This document shows, piece after piece, positions 7,907-14,732 of a stretch of DNA of 22,152 nt (position 1 is the first letter of the stretch; each line of letters begins with the position of its first letter). The position numbers were made by a program, and so were the translations under genes. The stretch comes from a virus, in IMG/VR virus record IMGVR_UViG_3300027743_000094, positions 1-22,152 of that record. The stretch is one strand, 5' to 3'. The notes below the pieces were generated by a model, which had not been told where the DNA came from, did not search any database, and worked only from the letters and a program-made list of their open reading frames with translations.

Positions 7907-9372
7907 TATAGTTTCCCTATCGCTATCCAGTTGTAAGTACCAGACGGTGTAGTGGTGTTGACAATACCGATACCAGTTGTCGTAGCAGCACCGTACGAGT
8001 GAACTTCACCAGTAGAACCTGTGTCATTAGCACCGCCTGAAACCACACAGATCGGTGCAACAGTATAAGCTACAGGGAAAGAGAGAGTGCCATTAGAGTT
8101 ACCACCAAGAGATCCCGTACCACCCTGTATCATCAACGTAGTACCGTCAGGTAGCTTGAAGCGTACATTGAGAGTACCACCACCGAAGGTAGCTGATGTT
8201 AGTCCTACTGCATCAATGTAATCTGCACCAGCAAGCGCATTCGCTAGTGTGAGAAAGCCACGACCAAATGGTGTGGTTGTCAGTGCTGCAATAGCTGTTA
8301 GATCATCGTCGAGGGGCTGTGCTGATGTACCAGAAATCCCTAGATTAGCCCTAGCACCAGCAGCGTCGGTTGCACCTGTGCCACCGTTAGCAATAGCTAG
8401 TGGAGTGCCTACCCAATTCACATTGTTGATCGAGTTGAGAGTAGAGAGGGTGCCAAGACCAAGCGCAGTACGTGCATTAGGTGCAGTAGAAGCACCAGTA
8501 CCACCATTAGCAATCGGCGTAACACCAGTGAGAGACGTAGCGTTCACAGCACCAGTGATTGTACCAGTGACAGCTAGATTGCCTGGGATTGTAACCAACC
8601 CTGATGTCAGGTTGATAGTGATACCGTTAGCTGCACCACTAGAACCTAGTCGTACTACGTTAGCTGCACTCTCGAGGATTACAAAGTCATTAGCCCCGGT
8701 CATGTTCATGCCGAAGCGACCAACAGGCAGGTACATACCTACGTTGTCGAGTGTCATTGCATCAGCACCAGCACGACCAAAAGATAGAACATCTGTTGGG
8801 TGATTGTACTTGATGTAACCTGCTAAGTTATTCTCTGGATCACCAAACCCAAGCATCCCTGCCTTACTGTTAGGCGTTAGGATGTTGATGCCAGCATTGT
8901 CGCTGTGCGAGATCGTGAGATCATTAGCATTAGCGTTTGGTACAGCACCACTCGGTCCTGCAATGATGTTGATCTGTGAGAACTTCTTAAGTGGTGCAAC
9001 CGTGTTGAACACACTACCGTCAAAGATAGCCTTAACAGGCTCACCTGCAAGGAAGTCACCTGCTGCAACAGGATTGCCCAGAATGAGCAGTGGCTTTGCA
9101 CCTTGCTCATCTACATCAATCGTCACTGCACCAGTTGGTGACAAGTTAGGGATGAACACAAGAGTCAGACCATTAATTAGTGGTCTGTTAGGCTCATAAT
9201 TCAGTGTAATAGCATTAGCAGTACCACCGACAGTTGGCAGTGGCACATCACCGTACGAAGCCTGGAACATGCTGTCTAGCAGTGTCCAGTTGTACCACTC
9301 GTCGTCATGCCAGTTGTCCGAGTTGAAGTCGATCAACTTGAAGCCACTGTAGGTGTAGCCATAAATGCTCAT
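7906..9372 (-). CDS. Tail fibre protein, 488 aa
   Basis: This is a probable trimeric fibre that contacts the host surface. The N-terminal about 130 residues (NDFNSDNW-like acidic/aromatic start, then GGTANAITLNYEPNRPL and GAVTIDVDEQGAKPL) resemble the anchor modules that attach fibres to the tail hub. The middle is beta-rich (about 135-270). Two phage-tail repeats follow, IANGGTGASTAPNARTALG (287-305) and IANGGTGATDAAGARANLG (327-345), 40 residues apart. The end (SFPVAYTVAPICVVSGG, closing YNWIAIGKL) is like the gp53-like or related C-terminal receptor-binding folds, which often end in an AIG motif. It overlaps the hub gene upstream as ATGA and the first ejection gene downstream as TAATG. Its place next to the hub suggests this is the main short-tail fibre, separate from the larger fibre at 19745-21982. 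Confidence 0.85.
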   Translation of the reverse strand: MSIYGYTYSGFKLIDFNSDNWHDDEWYNWTLLDSMFQASYGDVPLPTVGGTANAITLNYEPNRPLINGLTLVFIPNLSPTGAVTIDVDEQGAKPLLILGNPVAAGDFLAGEPVKAIFDGSVFNTVAPLKKFSQINIIAGPSGAVPNANANDLTISHSDNAGINILTPNSKAGMLGFGDPENNLAGYIKYNHPTDVLSFGRAGADAMTLDNVGMYLPVGRFGMNMTGANDFVILESAANVVRLGSSGAANGITINLTSGLVTIPGNLAVTGTITGAVNATSLTGVTPIANGGTGASTAPNARTALGLGTLSTLNSINNVNWVGTPLAIANGGTGATDAAGARANLGISGTSAQPLDDDLTAIAALTTTPFGRGFLTLANALAGADYIDAVGLTSATFGGGTLNVRFKLPDGTTLMIQGGTGSLGGNSNGTLSFPVAYTVAPICVVSGGANDTGSTGEVHSYGAATTTGIGIVNTTTPSGTYNWIAIGKL

Positions 9373-11024
9373 CTGTTGATCCCCCCAAGGAGATAGTGCA
9401 GGGAGATCGACACAAAGCTTAATCCTGCGTCGCTCAATCCACTGAACCTAAGTTTCGCTATCTGGAACTTGCAAGGCCAAACGTAGTGCCACTTACGAGC
9501 AGTGTTCCGTCCACCGCCGTAAGGTTGTGGTCCTTCACCGAAGTGTCCTTGCCCACCACCACTAAACTCTGTAGTGAGTGCAGGAGCGTCTACTCCTTTG
9601 TTGGTGTAGAAGTTGTCAACGTACATTCTACAATCAAACTCACTGAGTCCTCTTGTGTCGAACGAGATATGCTTGCTTGTTTTGCTCTTTGTGCGCTGTC
9701 CGAAATCAAGCCAAGGCAGTTCCCAATCGAATGGTATGGGCTGTCCGTTGTCAGTATAGATAGGATCATCGTCACTTCCTAGCACCCAAATGTCGGCGTT
9801 CTTATCCCCAAAGAATACTCTTCCAGTGAGACTGCGTACCCCGCAGGTAAAGTTCCAGTTGCCAAACAAAGACCAGCACTCTTGTCGCAGAGCTGGCCTG
9901 TAATTGTATACAAAAGCTTTGGTTTCTGTTGTATCAGCAACTGTCTCTGCATTAGGGACGAATAGCATGAACTGTCCAGCAGACCTGTTGTACACTGAGA
10001 ATACATGGTTCTCCATCGCCTCAAATGAGAGTGGCTTTAGCGCCTTCTTAATCTCGGGGTCAACGAGGTACGACAACCTCTCTGGCTTGAAGCTAGTTGA
10101 TAGAGCAGTACGCTTGATGCTTGGTACTCCTTCAAGATCCATGAATAGACCATCATCACCGTAAGCAACGCCGCTCCTGTGGCTAATACTACCATAACCT
10201 GTCACTCCATCTTCAAAGTTGGGTGTGTGATTACCGTTCTCGTCGTACTCACCAAGGAAGCCAAACAGCAATCCTTCTGCGAACATCACTATAAGCTTAC
10301 CCCTGAAGCCAAGGAGTCCACGTATAGTTGTAGCGCCAGGTAGGATAGAGCCAACATCAAGACGAGTACCATCATTCGGCTCAGGGTCGCCATACCATGT
10401 TCCATGTGCATCTTTTGCACTAATATGAATACGATCAGGTTCTAGTGGATCGCCAGCCATAACTAGATAGCGGGAAATAGCAGTGACGTACTTGCAAATG
10501 GGGACATTGAGATTAGTTGTGGTGGCCGCGTCTTGCAGATATTCAACAGAAAACTGGTTTCCAACGTCGAGGGGTTTGTCTTGTCCGTTGCAGATGATAA
10601 GATGATCGTTGAACTCTGCGAAGGAAACGAAGTCAACAGGCGCAGTCCAGCCCGTCGGTGCACCGGGGAGCAATGCTGCTGTCGCTTGGTCCCAGATGAT
10701 CCCAACTGCTCCGTTACCCGTGACACGACAGATCTCTCCATTGCTGAATACCACTACGAGTGCTGCATTAAAGTAGTAAGCGTCCACTGCGTACGCATCT
10801 GAGGACAGCTTCTCTCTGCACTTAGCAAACAGTCTGTACCCTTGTCGTACTGCTACACTACCATCGTTGTCTGCCGCTACATTGTACGCAATGCGAGCAA
10901 ACTGATGTCCTAGGTTCATATCATCGTCTAGAACATTCCACCCACCAGCAAACTCCCGCAACGTAGTCTGTTGCAGGTTCTGCATGATCTTGAAGTTCTT
11001 GGGTATGATCTGTTCTAGTCTCAT
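9369..11024 (-). CDS. Tail hub/nozzle beta-propeller-like protein (T7 gp12 / P22 gp10 type), 551 aa
   Basis: The sequence is dominated by short beta strands with repeated aromatic and Gly-Asp turns (for example LVVVFSNGEICRV, DHLIICNGQDKPLD, KLIVMFAEGLLFGF, GRVFFGDKNADIWVL), as in tail tubular protein B of T7 and the DNA-stabilisation protein of P22-like phages. The early block LREFAGGWNVLDDDMNL followed by VRQGYRLF is the usual start of this family, placing the fold right at the N-terminus. Length suits a compact member. It would form the nozzle below the adaptor ring and hold DNA in the head. It follows the adaptor gene with one base between. The listed ATG at 11024 has only a weak ribosome site; an internal ATG at residue 14, just before the conserved block, is an alternative start. 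The end overlaps the fibre gene as ATGA. Confidence 0.8.
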   Translation of the reverse strand: MRLEQIIPKNFKIMQNLQQTTLREFAGGWNVLDDDMNLGHQFARIAYNVAADNDGSVAVRQGYRLFAKCREKLSSDAYAVDAYYFNAALVVVFSNGEICRVTGNGAVGIIWDQATAALLPGAPTGWTAPVDFVSFAEFNDHLIICNGQDKPLDVGNQFSVEYLQDAATTTNLNVPICKYVTAISRYLVMAGDPLEPDRIHISAKDAHGTWYGDPEPNDGTRLDVGSILPGATTIRGLLGFRGKLIVMFAEGLLFGFLGEYDENGNHTPNFEDGVTGYGSISHRSGVAYGDDGLFMDLEGVPSIKRTALSTSFKPERLSYLVDPEIKKALKPLSFEAMENHVFSVYNRSAGQFMLFVPNAETVADTTETKAFVYNYRPALRQECWSLFGNWNFTCGVRSLTGRVFFGDKNADIWVLGSDDDPIYTDNGQPIPFDWELPWLDFGQRTKSKTSKHISFDTRGLSEFDCRMYVDNFYTNKGVDAPALTTEFSGGGQGHFGEGPQPYGGGRNTARKWHYVWPCKFQIAKLRFSGLSDAGLSFVSISLHYLLGGINR

Positions 11025-11025
11025 A

Positions 11026-11670
11026 TCAATACCACTGTGAAGGGATTTGTTCAGAACGAGGGTTCAGCAGCACTACGTTGTCAAACTCTGCATCTTCGAG
11101 AGCTTTCATGCGTGCATCAAACAACCCCTGCATCTTAGCAGCAGCACCAGCATTACTTGCATCATCAACTAGGTAATCCCAGGAGGCAAAGTAACACAGT
11201 GCCATGTAGTCGAAGGGTACAACATCAGTGTGCACAAACTCTTTAGCGGGGCGCTCTCTGCCAACTACAACTAAATCGTCGGTGGCTGTGAGAGGATACG
11301 CCGTGAATAACGTTGTGTCTCCCGAAGGTTCAACAAATCTTGTCGCTGTTCCATTAGGTAGGTCCAGCAAGTTGTAACTGAGGGGCATGGTGGGGATTGG
11401 GTGTTGACTGTTCTTTCTGAACACATCGCTTACATCCTTCCACTCTTTAATCAGACTGAACGGAACCAAGGGTTTCCCCGTGATCCCGTCCAATGTCCTT
11501 ACCTCGCGTCGAATGAATTGGGGCCACCATTTCGCTGTGAAGCAATGGTCAAAAGCATGTTGCAGCTTCTGCATTATGATGTCTTGAGCATACACTTGCG
11601 TGTTAACACCCGCAGCTTGGTAGAGCATACGTTCAGTATCAACAGTTAAGGCTTGCAAAGTCTTGTACAT
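11026..11670 (-). CDS. Head-to-tail adaptor (T7 gp11-like tail tubular protein A), 214 aa
   Basis: The protein begins with an alpha-helical half (LQALTVDTERMLYQAAG, then IIMQKLQHAFDHCFTAKWWPQF) and has a beta insertion in the middle (TATRFVEPSGDTTLFTAYPLT, then DDLVVVGRERP), followed by helices (VPFDYMALCYFASWDYLVDDASNAGAAAKMQGLFDARM). This order matches gp11-type adaptors that form a ring under the portal. Length and position directly before the hub gene agree. The ATG is supported by an AAGGGG site 6 nt upstream. It is the first gene after the largest intergenic gap of the window, so its translation is probably not coupled to the capsid genes. Confidence 0.8.
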   Translation of the reverse strand: MYKTLQALTVDTERMLYQAAGVNTQVYAQDIIMQKLQHAFDHCFTAKWWPQFIRREVRTLDGITGKPLVPFSLIKEWKDVSDVFRKNSQHPIPTMPLSYNLLDLPNGTATRFVEPSGDTTLFTAYPLTATDDLVVVGRERPAKEFVHTDVVPFDYMALCYFASWDYLVDDASNAGAAAKMQGLFDARMKALEDAEFDNVVLLNPRSEQIPSQWY

Positions 11671-11735
11671 AACGACCCCTTATCAAGTGGGGAGCAACAT
11701 CGACGCGAGGACGAACACGTTACGCTACTCCCCCA

Positions 11736-11755
11736 CCGCTAGTTTGCACTAACGG
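11736..11755 (-). other. Hairpin with GCAA (GNRA-type) tetraloop after the capsid gene block
   Basis: Read on the minus strand this 20-nt element is an 8-bp stem (CCGTTAGT against ACTAGCGG, one G-U pair) closed by GCAA, a stable GNRA tetraloop. It begins two bases after the TAA of the 210-aa head-protein gene and is followed by GTGGGGG-like sequence with no T-run. It lies in the 86-bp gap at 11671-11756, the only sizeable one in the operon. It may act as a partial terminator, a 3' mRNA stabiliser or a processing site separating capsid from tail genes. Confidence 0.5.
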
Positions 11756-11756
11756 G

Positions 11757-12389
11757 TTAGGCCGCTTGGATACCGTGCAATCCACCATTGCCATTAGCAT
11801 TGAGGATGTTGTACGGCTGAAACTTAGCCATGATCCGGTTGCTTCCGTTAAGAGCACCAGTCGGGGCATAAGTCCCACGAGGGTCGCCTGTCGTAGAAGT
11901 CTGTGGGTCCACAAGTGAACCAGCGACGAACGTTCCTACAGCACTTTCAGCACCATTGAGTGTTTCCTCAAGCACGTTAGACATGCGATAAGGAAGTCCC
12001 AGGAGTGGTCCCCAACCAACGCTAACAGCGCCAGTGAAAGGATCAATTCCGTCGATCCACTTAAAGGCTTTCTTGCCCGCAGCAGATGCAGCAATGCTCT
12101 CAGTCTGTCCTTGACCGAGGTAATCTTTGCCTCTGACAATAACAGTACCGCCAGCACCGTTAGTGACATTACGTCCATACGGTGCATCAGCAGTGTCATT
12201 GCCAAACGTAGTTAGAGGGGTGCCAGCTACGCCCGCAACAGCGTTGAGAATGTTAGTTGCGTTCGCAGCGATCGGTGTTAGAAAGTCCACAACGTATGCA
12301 GCGCCATGAATGACATCTGCTGCATATCCCATTGCAGGAACATAGGCACTATACCTACGGTTGCGGAACGATGCTACTCTCTGTACCAT
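11757..12389 (-). CDS. Head-associated (decoration/minor capsid) protein, 210 aa
   Basis: The chain is Gly/Ala/Thr-rich and mostly beta. The central block DAPYGRNVTNGAGGTVIVRG and KDYLGQGQTESIA (about 68-98) resembles a virion module common in phage head genes, where APRNV is followed by a valine-rich strand and a GxDYLGQ/TEsI turn; I assign it by recall, not by search. The N-terminus is basic (VQRVASFRNRRYSAY). No signal peptide or membrane segment is seen. It sits two genes after the coat protein and would fit a cement/decoration or head-completion protein. The ATG directly follows the TAG of the upstream gene (TAGATG), with AAGGAG 7 nt before, so the start is firm and expression is probably high. 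A hairpin follows its stop. The exact structural role is not known. Confidence 0.6.
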   Translation of the reverse strand: MVQRVASFRNRRYSAYVPAMGYAADVIHGAAYVVDFLTPIAANATNILNAVAGVAGTPLTTFGNDTADAPYGRNVTNGAGGTVIVRGKDYLGQGQTESIAASAAGKKAFKWIDGIDPFTGAVSVGWGPLLGLPYRMSNVLEETLNGAESAVGTFVAGSLVDPQTSTTGDPRGTYAPTGALNGSNRIMAKFQPYNILNANGNGGLHGIQAA

Positions 12390-12761
12390 CTATTCGCTCC
12401 TTACCTTTGTTTTCGCTGGACGGTGTTCCGCTTCTGGATCATCCTCAATGATAGCAATGTCAGTTGCATCACCTTGAGGGTTGTTAGCGAAGTCATAAGG
12501 ATCACCGCCAGCGTCAATCAGATCACCTGTTTCCATATCAACCATTCGAGGCTTCAGATGGTATCCCATCCTCTTCAACTCCTCAAATGATGTTACACGA
12601 ATGCTGTGACCCTGCGGAAAGTAGACCATGTAGCAATCACGATCTTCTGTGACCACTTCCTGCTGCAATGAATTAGTTTCCTTATCCATCCAACACTTGT
12701 TGTAGGTTACAGGTTCTTTCCGAGGGCCACGTACAGCGTATCGGGCGCGTATTTTCGGCAT
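12390..12761 (-). CDS. Small conserved virion-operon protein of unknown function, 123 aa
   Basis: The frame is open to 12842, but the start chosen is the ATG at 12761 (MPKIRARYAVRG), because GGAGGA lies 6 nt before it and the longer form would run 61 bp into the coat gene with no good site. The N-terminal third is basic, then comes a mixed alpha/beta region (DRDCYMVYFPQGHSIRVTS, then FEELKRMGYHLKPRMVDM), and the C-terminus is very acidic (DIAIIEDDPEAEH) before a basic end. No family is recognised. Its position immediately behind the coat gene and before the head-associated gene suggests a role in the capsid or in assembly, but nothing in the sequence proves it. It is separated from the coat stop by 20 bp and abuts the next start. 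Confidence 0.65.
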   Translation of the reverse strand: MPKIRARYAVRGPRKEPVTYNKCWMDKETNSLQQEVVTEDRDCYMVYFPQGHSIRVTSFEELKRMGYHLKPRMVDMETGDLIDAGGDPYDFANNPQGDATDIAIIEDDPEAEHRPAKTKVRSE

Positions 12762-12767
12762 TGTTCG

Positions 12768-12773
12768 TCCTCC
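12768..12773 (-). promoter_or_regulatory. Ribosome binding site (GGAGGA) deciding the 12761 start
   Basis: On the minus strand GGAGGA precedes the ATG at 12761 by 6 nt and lies in the 20-bp gap after the coat gene stop. The surrounding 12 nt GGACGAACAATG recur before the scaffold gene start. Confidence 0.75.
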
Positions 12774-12781
12774 AATGCGGT

Positions 12782-13729
12782 TTAGTTGATTAGAACGCCG
12801 TGTGTGCGGTATGCTTTCCACAGCGTGAACTGCCCCTGCCACACAACTCTTGAGCCGTGTGCATCCGTATCCCAGGGCGAGGAGAGAGACTTGACCTTCA
12901 TGTTAACATGCTTGAGAATTGTGGTTCTCAAGTACTTAGAGTTGATGAAGTAAGCCTTGTTGACTGGACAATCTTCGTCATACAGAATTGGAATGTTCTG
13001 GTGACTGATGCCAGTGAAGCCGAGATCCATCATGCGCTTACCATTGCTGGTATCGCTAAGATTGAACACAACTTTCTCTCTAACGGCTGCACGATACAGA
13101 CGGTAGATGTTGCGTCCTACCAAGATGAGGTCTGGCTTCTCACTCTTCAGCGTAAGATCAAGGAGGATGTCGTCGAACGCTTCCTCGATGTTCGATGCGT
13201 TGAGAGTGCCCGCAAAGTTGTACGCAGATGTGCGCCATTGCGGTTCTGTTGCACGGTTGATACCACCGAGTACTCCGGTCGTCGGATCATCAGGGATCAG
13301 CGACTGCAAGCCAAGTGGATCAGTACCACCGCCAGCAGCGTAGAGATATTCGCTGAACTTTTCCTTGATGCTCTCTTCCAGAACGTCCATCTTAGCTTTC
13401 ATAAGCTTAAAGATAGCCGCTTCACCACGGTTCTCATCTTCTTCCTGATCGGAAATGATGACGGTGCCAGCCACACGTGACCAGTAATACCGTGCCGTAG
13501 TGAACTCGTTGGTCTGTGCCACAGGTAGCTGATCGTAGTATTCGTACGACGCTACGTTAGGGTTGCGACCAGTAGTGAGAGGATTGGTGATGTCGTAACC
13601 ACCATCCTCGTAATCGACGCGGTCGTTAGCGAAAGCCCACGCCATTAACGCATTGCTGCGTACTGACGCCATGATGAGCTTCCGCCTTGACTTAGTGAGC
13701 GTCGAGTTCAAGACAGTTGCTAATGCCAC
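12782..13729 (-). CDS. Major capsid protein, 315 aa (HK97-fold type inferred)
   Basis: This is the coat protein that builds the icosahedral shell. It is in the expected place after a scaffold gene and has a coat-like size. Residues 112-130 form a long spine-like helix (KMDVLEESIKEKFSEYLY), followed by a signature loop PLGLQSLIPDDPTTG and GGINRATEPQWR (138-166), which I know from many tailed-phage coat proteins. The block KPDLILVGRNIYRLYRAAV (198-216) is the usual helix at the P-domain, and the end (WDTDAHGSRVVWQGQFTLW) is beta, as in the A-domain. The start is a GTG at 13727-13729, with AGGAG 6 nt upstream overlapping the scaffold stop. An ATG at residue 20 has a poorer site. No protease gene or delta-domain is seen, so maturation by cleavage is not indicated. 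Confidence 0.85.
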   Translation of the reverse strand: MALATVLNSTLTKSRRKLIMASVRSNALMAWAFANDRVDYEDGGYDITNPLTTGRNPNVASYEYYDQLPVAQTNEFTTARYYWSRVAGTVIISDQEEDENRGEAAIFKLMKAKMDVLEESIKEKFSEYLYAAGGGTDPLGLQSLIPDDPTTGVLGGINRATEPQWRTSAYNFAGTLNASNIEEAFDDILLDLTLKSEKPDLILVGRNIYRLYRAAVREKVVFNLSDTSNGKRMMDLGFTGISHQNIPILYDEDCPVNKAYFINSKYLRTTILKHVNMKVKSLSSPWDTDAHGSRVVWQGQFTLWKAYRTHGVLIN

Positions 13730-13735
13730 TTCTTT

Positions 13736-13740
13736 CTCCT
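13736..13740 (-). promoter_or_regulatory. Ribosome binding site (AGGAG) supporting the GTG start of the coat gene
   Basis: AGGAG stands 6 nt before the GTG at 13729 and shares bases with the TAG that ends the scaffold gene, so scaffold termination and coat initiation are tightly linked. Confidence 0.7.
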
Positions 13741-14716
13741 AGACGTTGAGGCCACTTTCTCTCATTGCCGCTCTAACAATGTCTCCAGTGTCCATATCAT
13801 CTGATGCGAGGGAGGAAACTTCAGCAGAGCTAATTGGAGCGTTCGCGGCGTTGTTACCGGGAGGTAGTGGAGCTTGCTGATGTTGCCCTGGAGTTGCGCC
13901 TACTCCTAGATTTTGGTCTAGAGTAAGGGACCAGTCATAACCCTTGTCTAAGAAGGCGTCTTTGACTTGGTAATACGCGTCCTCTAAGTTGAGGCCGGGG
14001 TGATCTCGCAAGACCCTCGCTAGTAGCGCATCATGCGGTCGAGCATCTGGATGTCTGCCAAAGAACGAATTGGCTTCTTCAGCCGCTTCATTCATTATTT
14101 CATCGTCACTCTGATACTCTATGTTGTCTTGTTTCGGTAAGCGTTCGTCGATCATGCGCTGTATTGCAGCCATATCGACACCGCTCCCGATGTCGTCTAC
14201 ACTATAGCCTTGCGCCGCCGCTTCTGCAAGCAATTTCTTCAGTGTTCCTTGGGGGTCTCTTTGAAGATCCACAATGATACGCGCTCCGAGAGCCAACTGT
14301 TGAGGCTCAATACCATGCAAAGCATGTACAGATGCACGTACATTCTGGAGTTCTTCTGTTACTTGCTGGAGTTGCGTTCTTGTACCCTCCAATTCACGCT
14401 CGCGGGTAGCCAACTGTTGTCGAGCGATTTCACGTTGTTCATAGAACCGACGCTCTGGACCACTCTTAACAATAGTCCCATCACCAAGCTTTAGATCCTT
14501 GGGACCATGAGCTTGCTGTGCTGGCGGCGTTCCTTCTTGCTTAGGCTTTGGTTGTGTACCACCGTCGCTATCACCGCGTGTGCGATCTTGTGGCTGCTGC
14601 TCCGTACCTGTTTGTTCGCCTTCCGTTGACGGAGTTTCAGTTGGTTTACCATCTTGAGCCTCAATCGCTACGTCGATGTTCTTTTCGATGTTGTCTTGTA
14701 CTTCGTCCATATTCAT
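13739..14716 (-). CDS. Capsid scaffolding protein, 325 aa
   Basis: The protein is strongly acidic and Gln/Glu-rich. Residues 1-70 are disordered and polar (TEGEQTGTEQQPQD, then PKPKQEGTPPAQQ); residues about 88-132 form a clear coiled coil (EQREIARQQLATRERELEG followed by LQQVTEELQNV). A middle domain with paired acidic helices follows, then a Pro/Asn linker at about 280-300, and a short amphipathic end (DIVRAAMRESGLNV) that may bind coat subunits. This plan and its place between portal and coat genes fit a scaffold that directs procapsid assembly and is later lost. The frame extends to 14752, but the ATG at 14716 has AAGGA at 6 nt and avoids overlap with the portal, so I use it. An ATG two codons further in is equally possible. 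The spacing to the portal stop is 16 bp. Confidence 0.8.
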   Translation of the reverse strand: MNMDEVQDNIEKNIDVAIEAQDGKPTETPSTEGEQTGTEQQPQDRTRGDSDGGTQPKPKQEGTPPAQQAHGPKDLKLGDGTIVKSGPERRFYEQREIARQQLATRERELEGTRTQLQQVTEELQNVRASVHALHGIEPQQLALGARIIVDLQRDPQGTLKKLLAEAAAQGYSVDDIGSGVDMAAIQRMIDERLPKQDNIEYQSDDEIMNEAAEEANSFFGRHPDARPHDALLARVLRDHPGLNLEDAYYQVKDAFLDKGYDWSLTLDQNLGVGATPGQHQQAPLPPGNNAANAPISSAEVSSLASDDMDTGDIVRAAMRESGLNV

Positions 14717-14722
14717 TGTTCG

Positions 14723-14727
14723 TCCTT
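14723..14727 (-). promoter_or_regulatory. Ribosome binding site (AAGGA) deciding the scaffold start
   Basis: AAGGA lies 6 nt before the ATG at 14716 within GAAGGACGAACAATG; the last 12 nt of this are identical to those before the gene starting at 12761. Confidence 0.7.
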
Positions 14728-14732
14728 CACTC

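Noticed and set aside
8249-8803. Plus-strand 184-codon frame opposite the 488-aa fibre gene
   Set aside because: It is antisense to a clear fibre gene; its Pro/Val/Ala-rich text mirrors Gly/Ala/Thr codons of the fibre, and no ribosome site or domain is seen.
11676-11692. CCCC/GGGG pairing that might hide the ribosome site of the adaptor gene
   Set aside because: The stem has only four pairs with an 8-9 nt loop; too weak to claim a regulatory switch.
11707-11717. GAGGACGAACA on the plus strand, matching the minus-strand start-region motif
   Set aside because: No start codon or reading frame follows it, and similar ACGAAC strings are scattered through the window, so chance is likely.
12390-12842. 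Longer 150-aa form of the gene behind the coat gene
   Set aside because: The extra 27 residues read coat-gene sequence and lack a ribosome site, whereas the ATG at 12761 has GGAGGA at proper spacing.
12857-13480. Plus-strand 207-codon frame opposite the coat gene
   Set aside because: Coat protein features on the minus strand are strong; the antisense product has no recognisable fold and no ribosome site.
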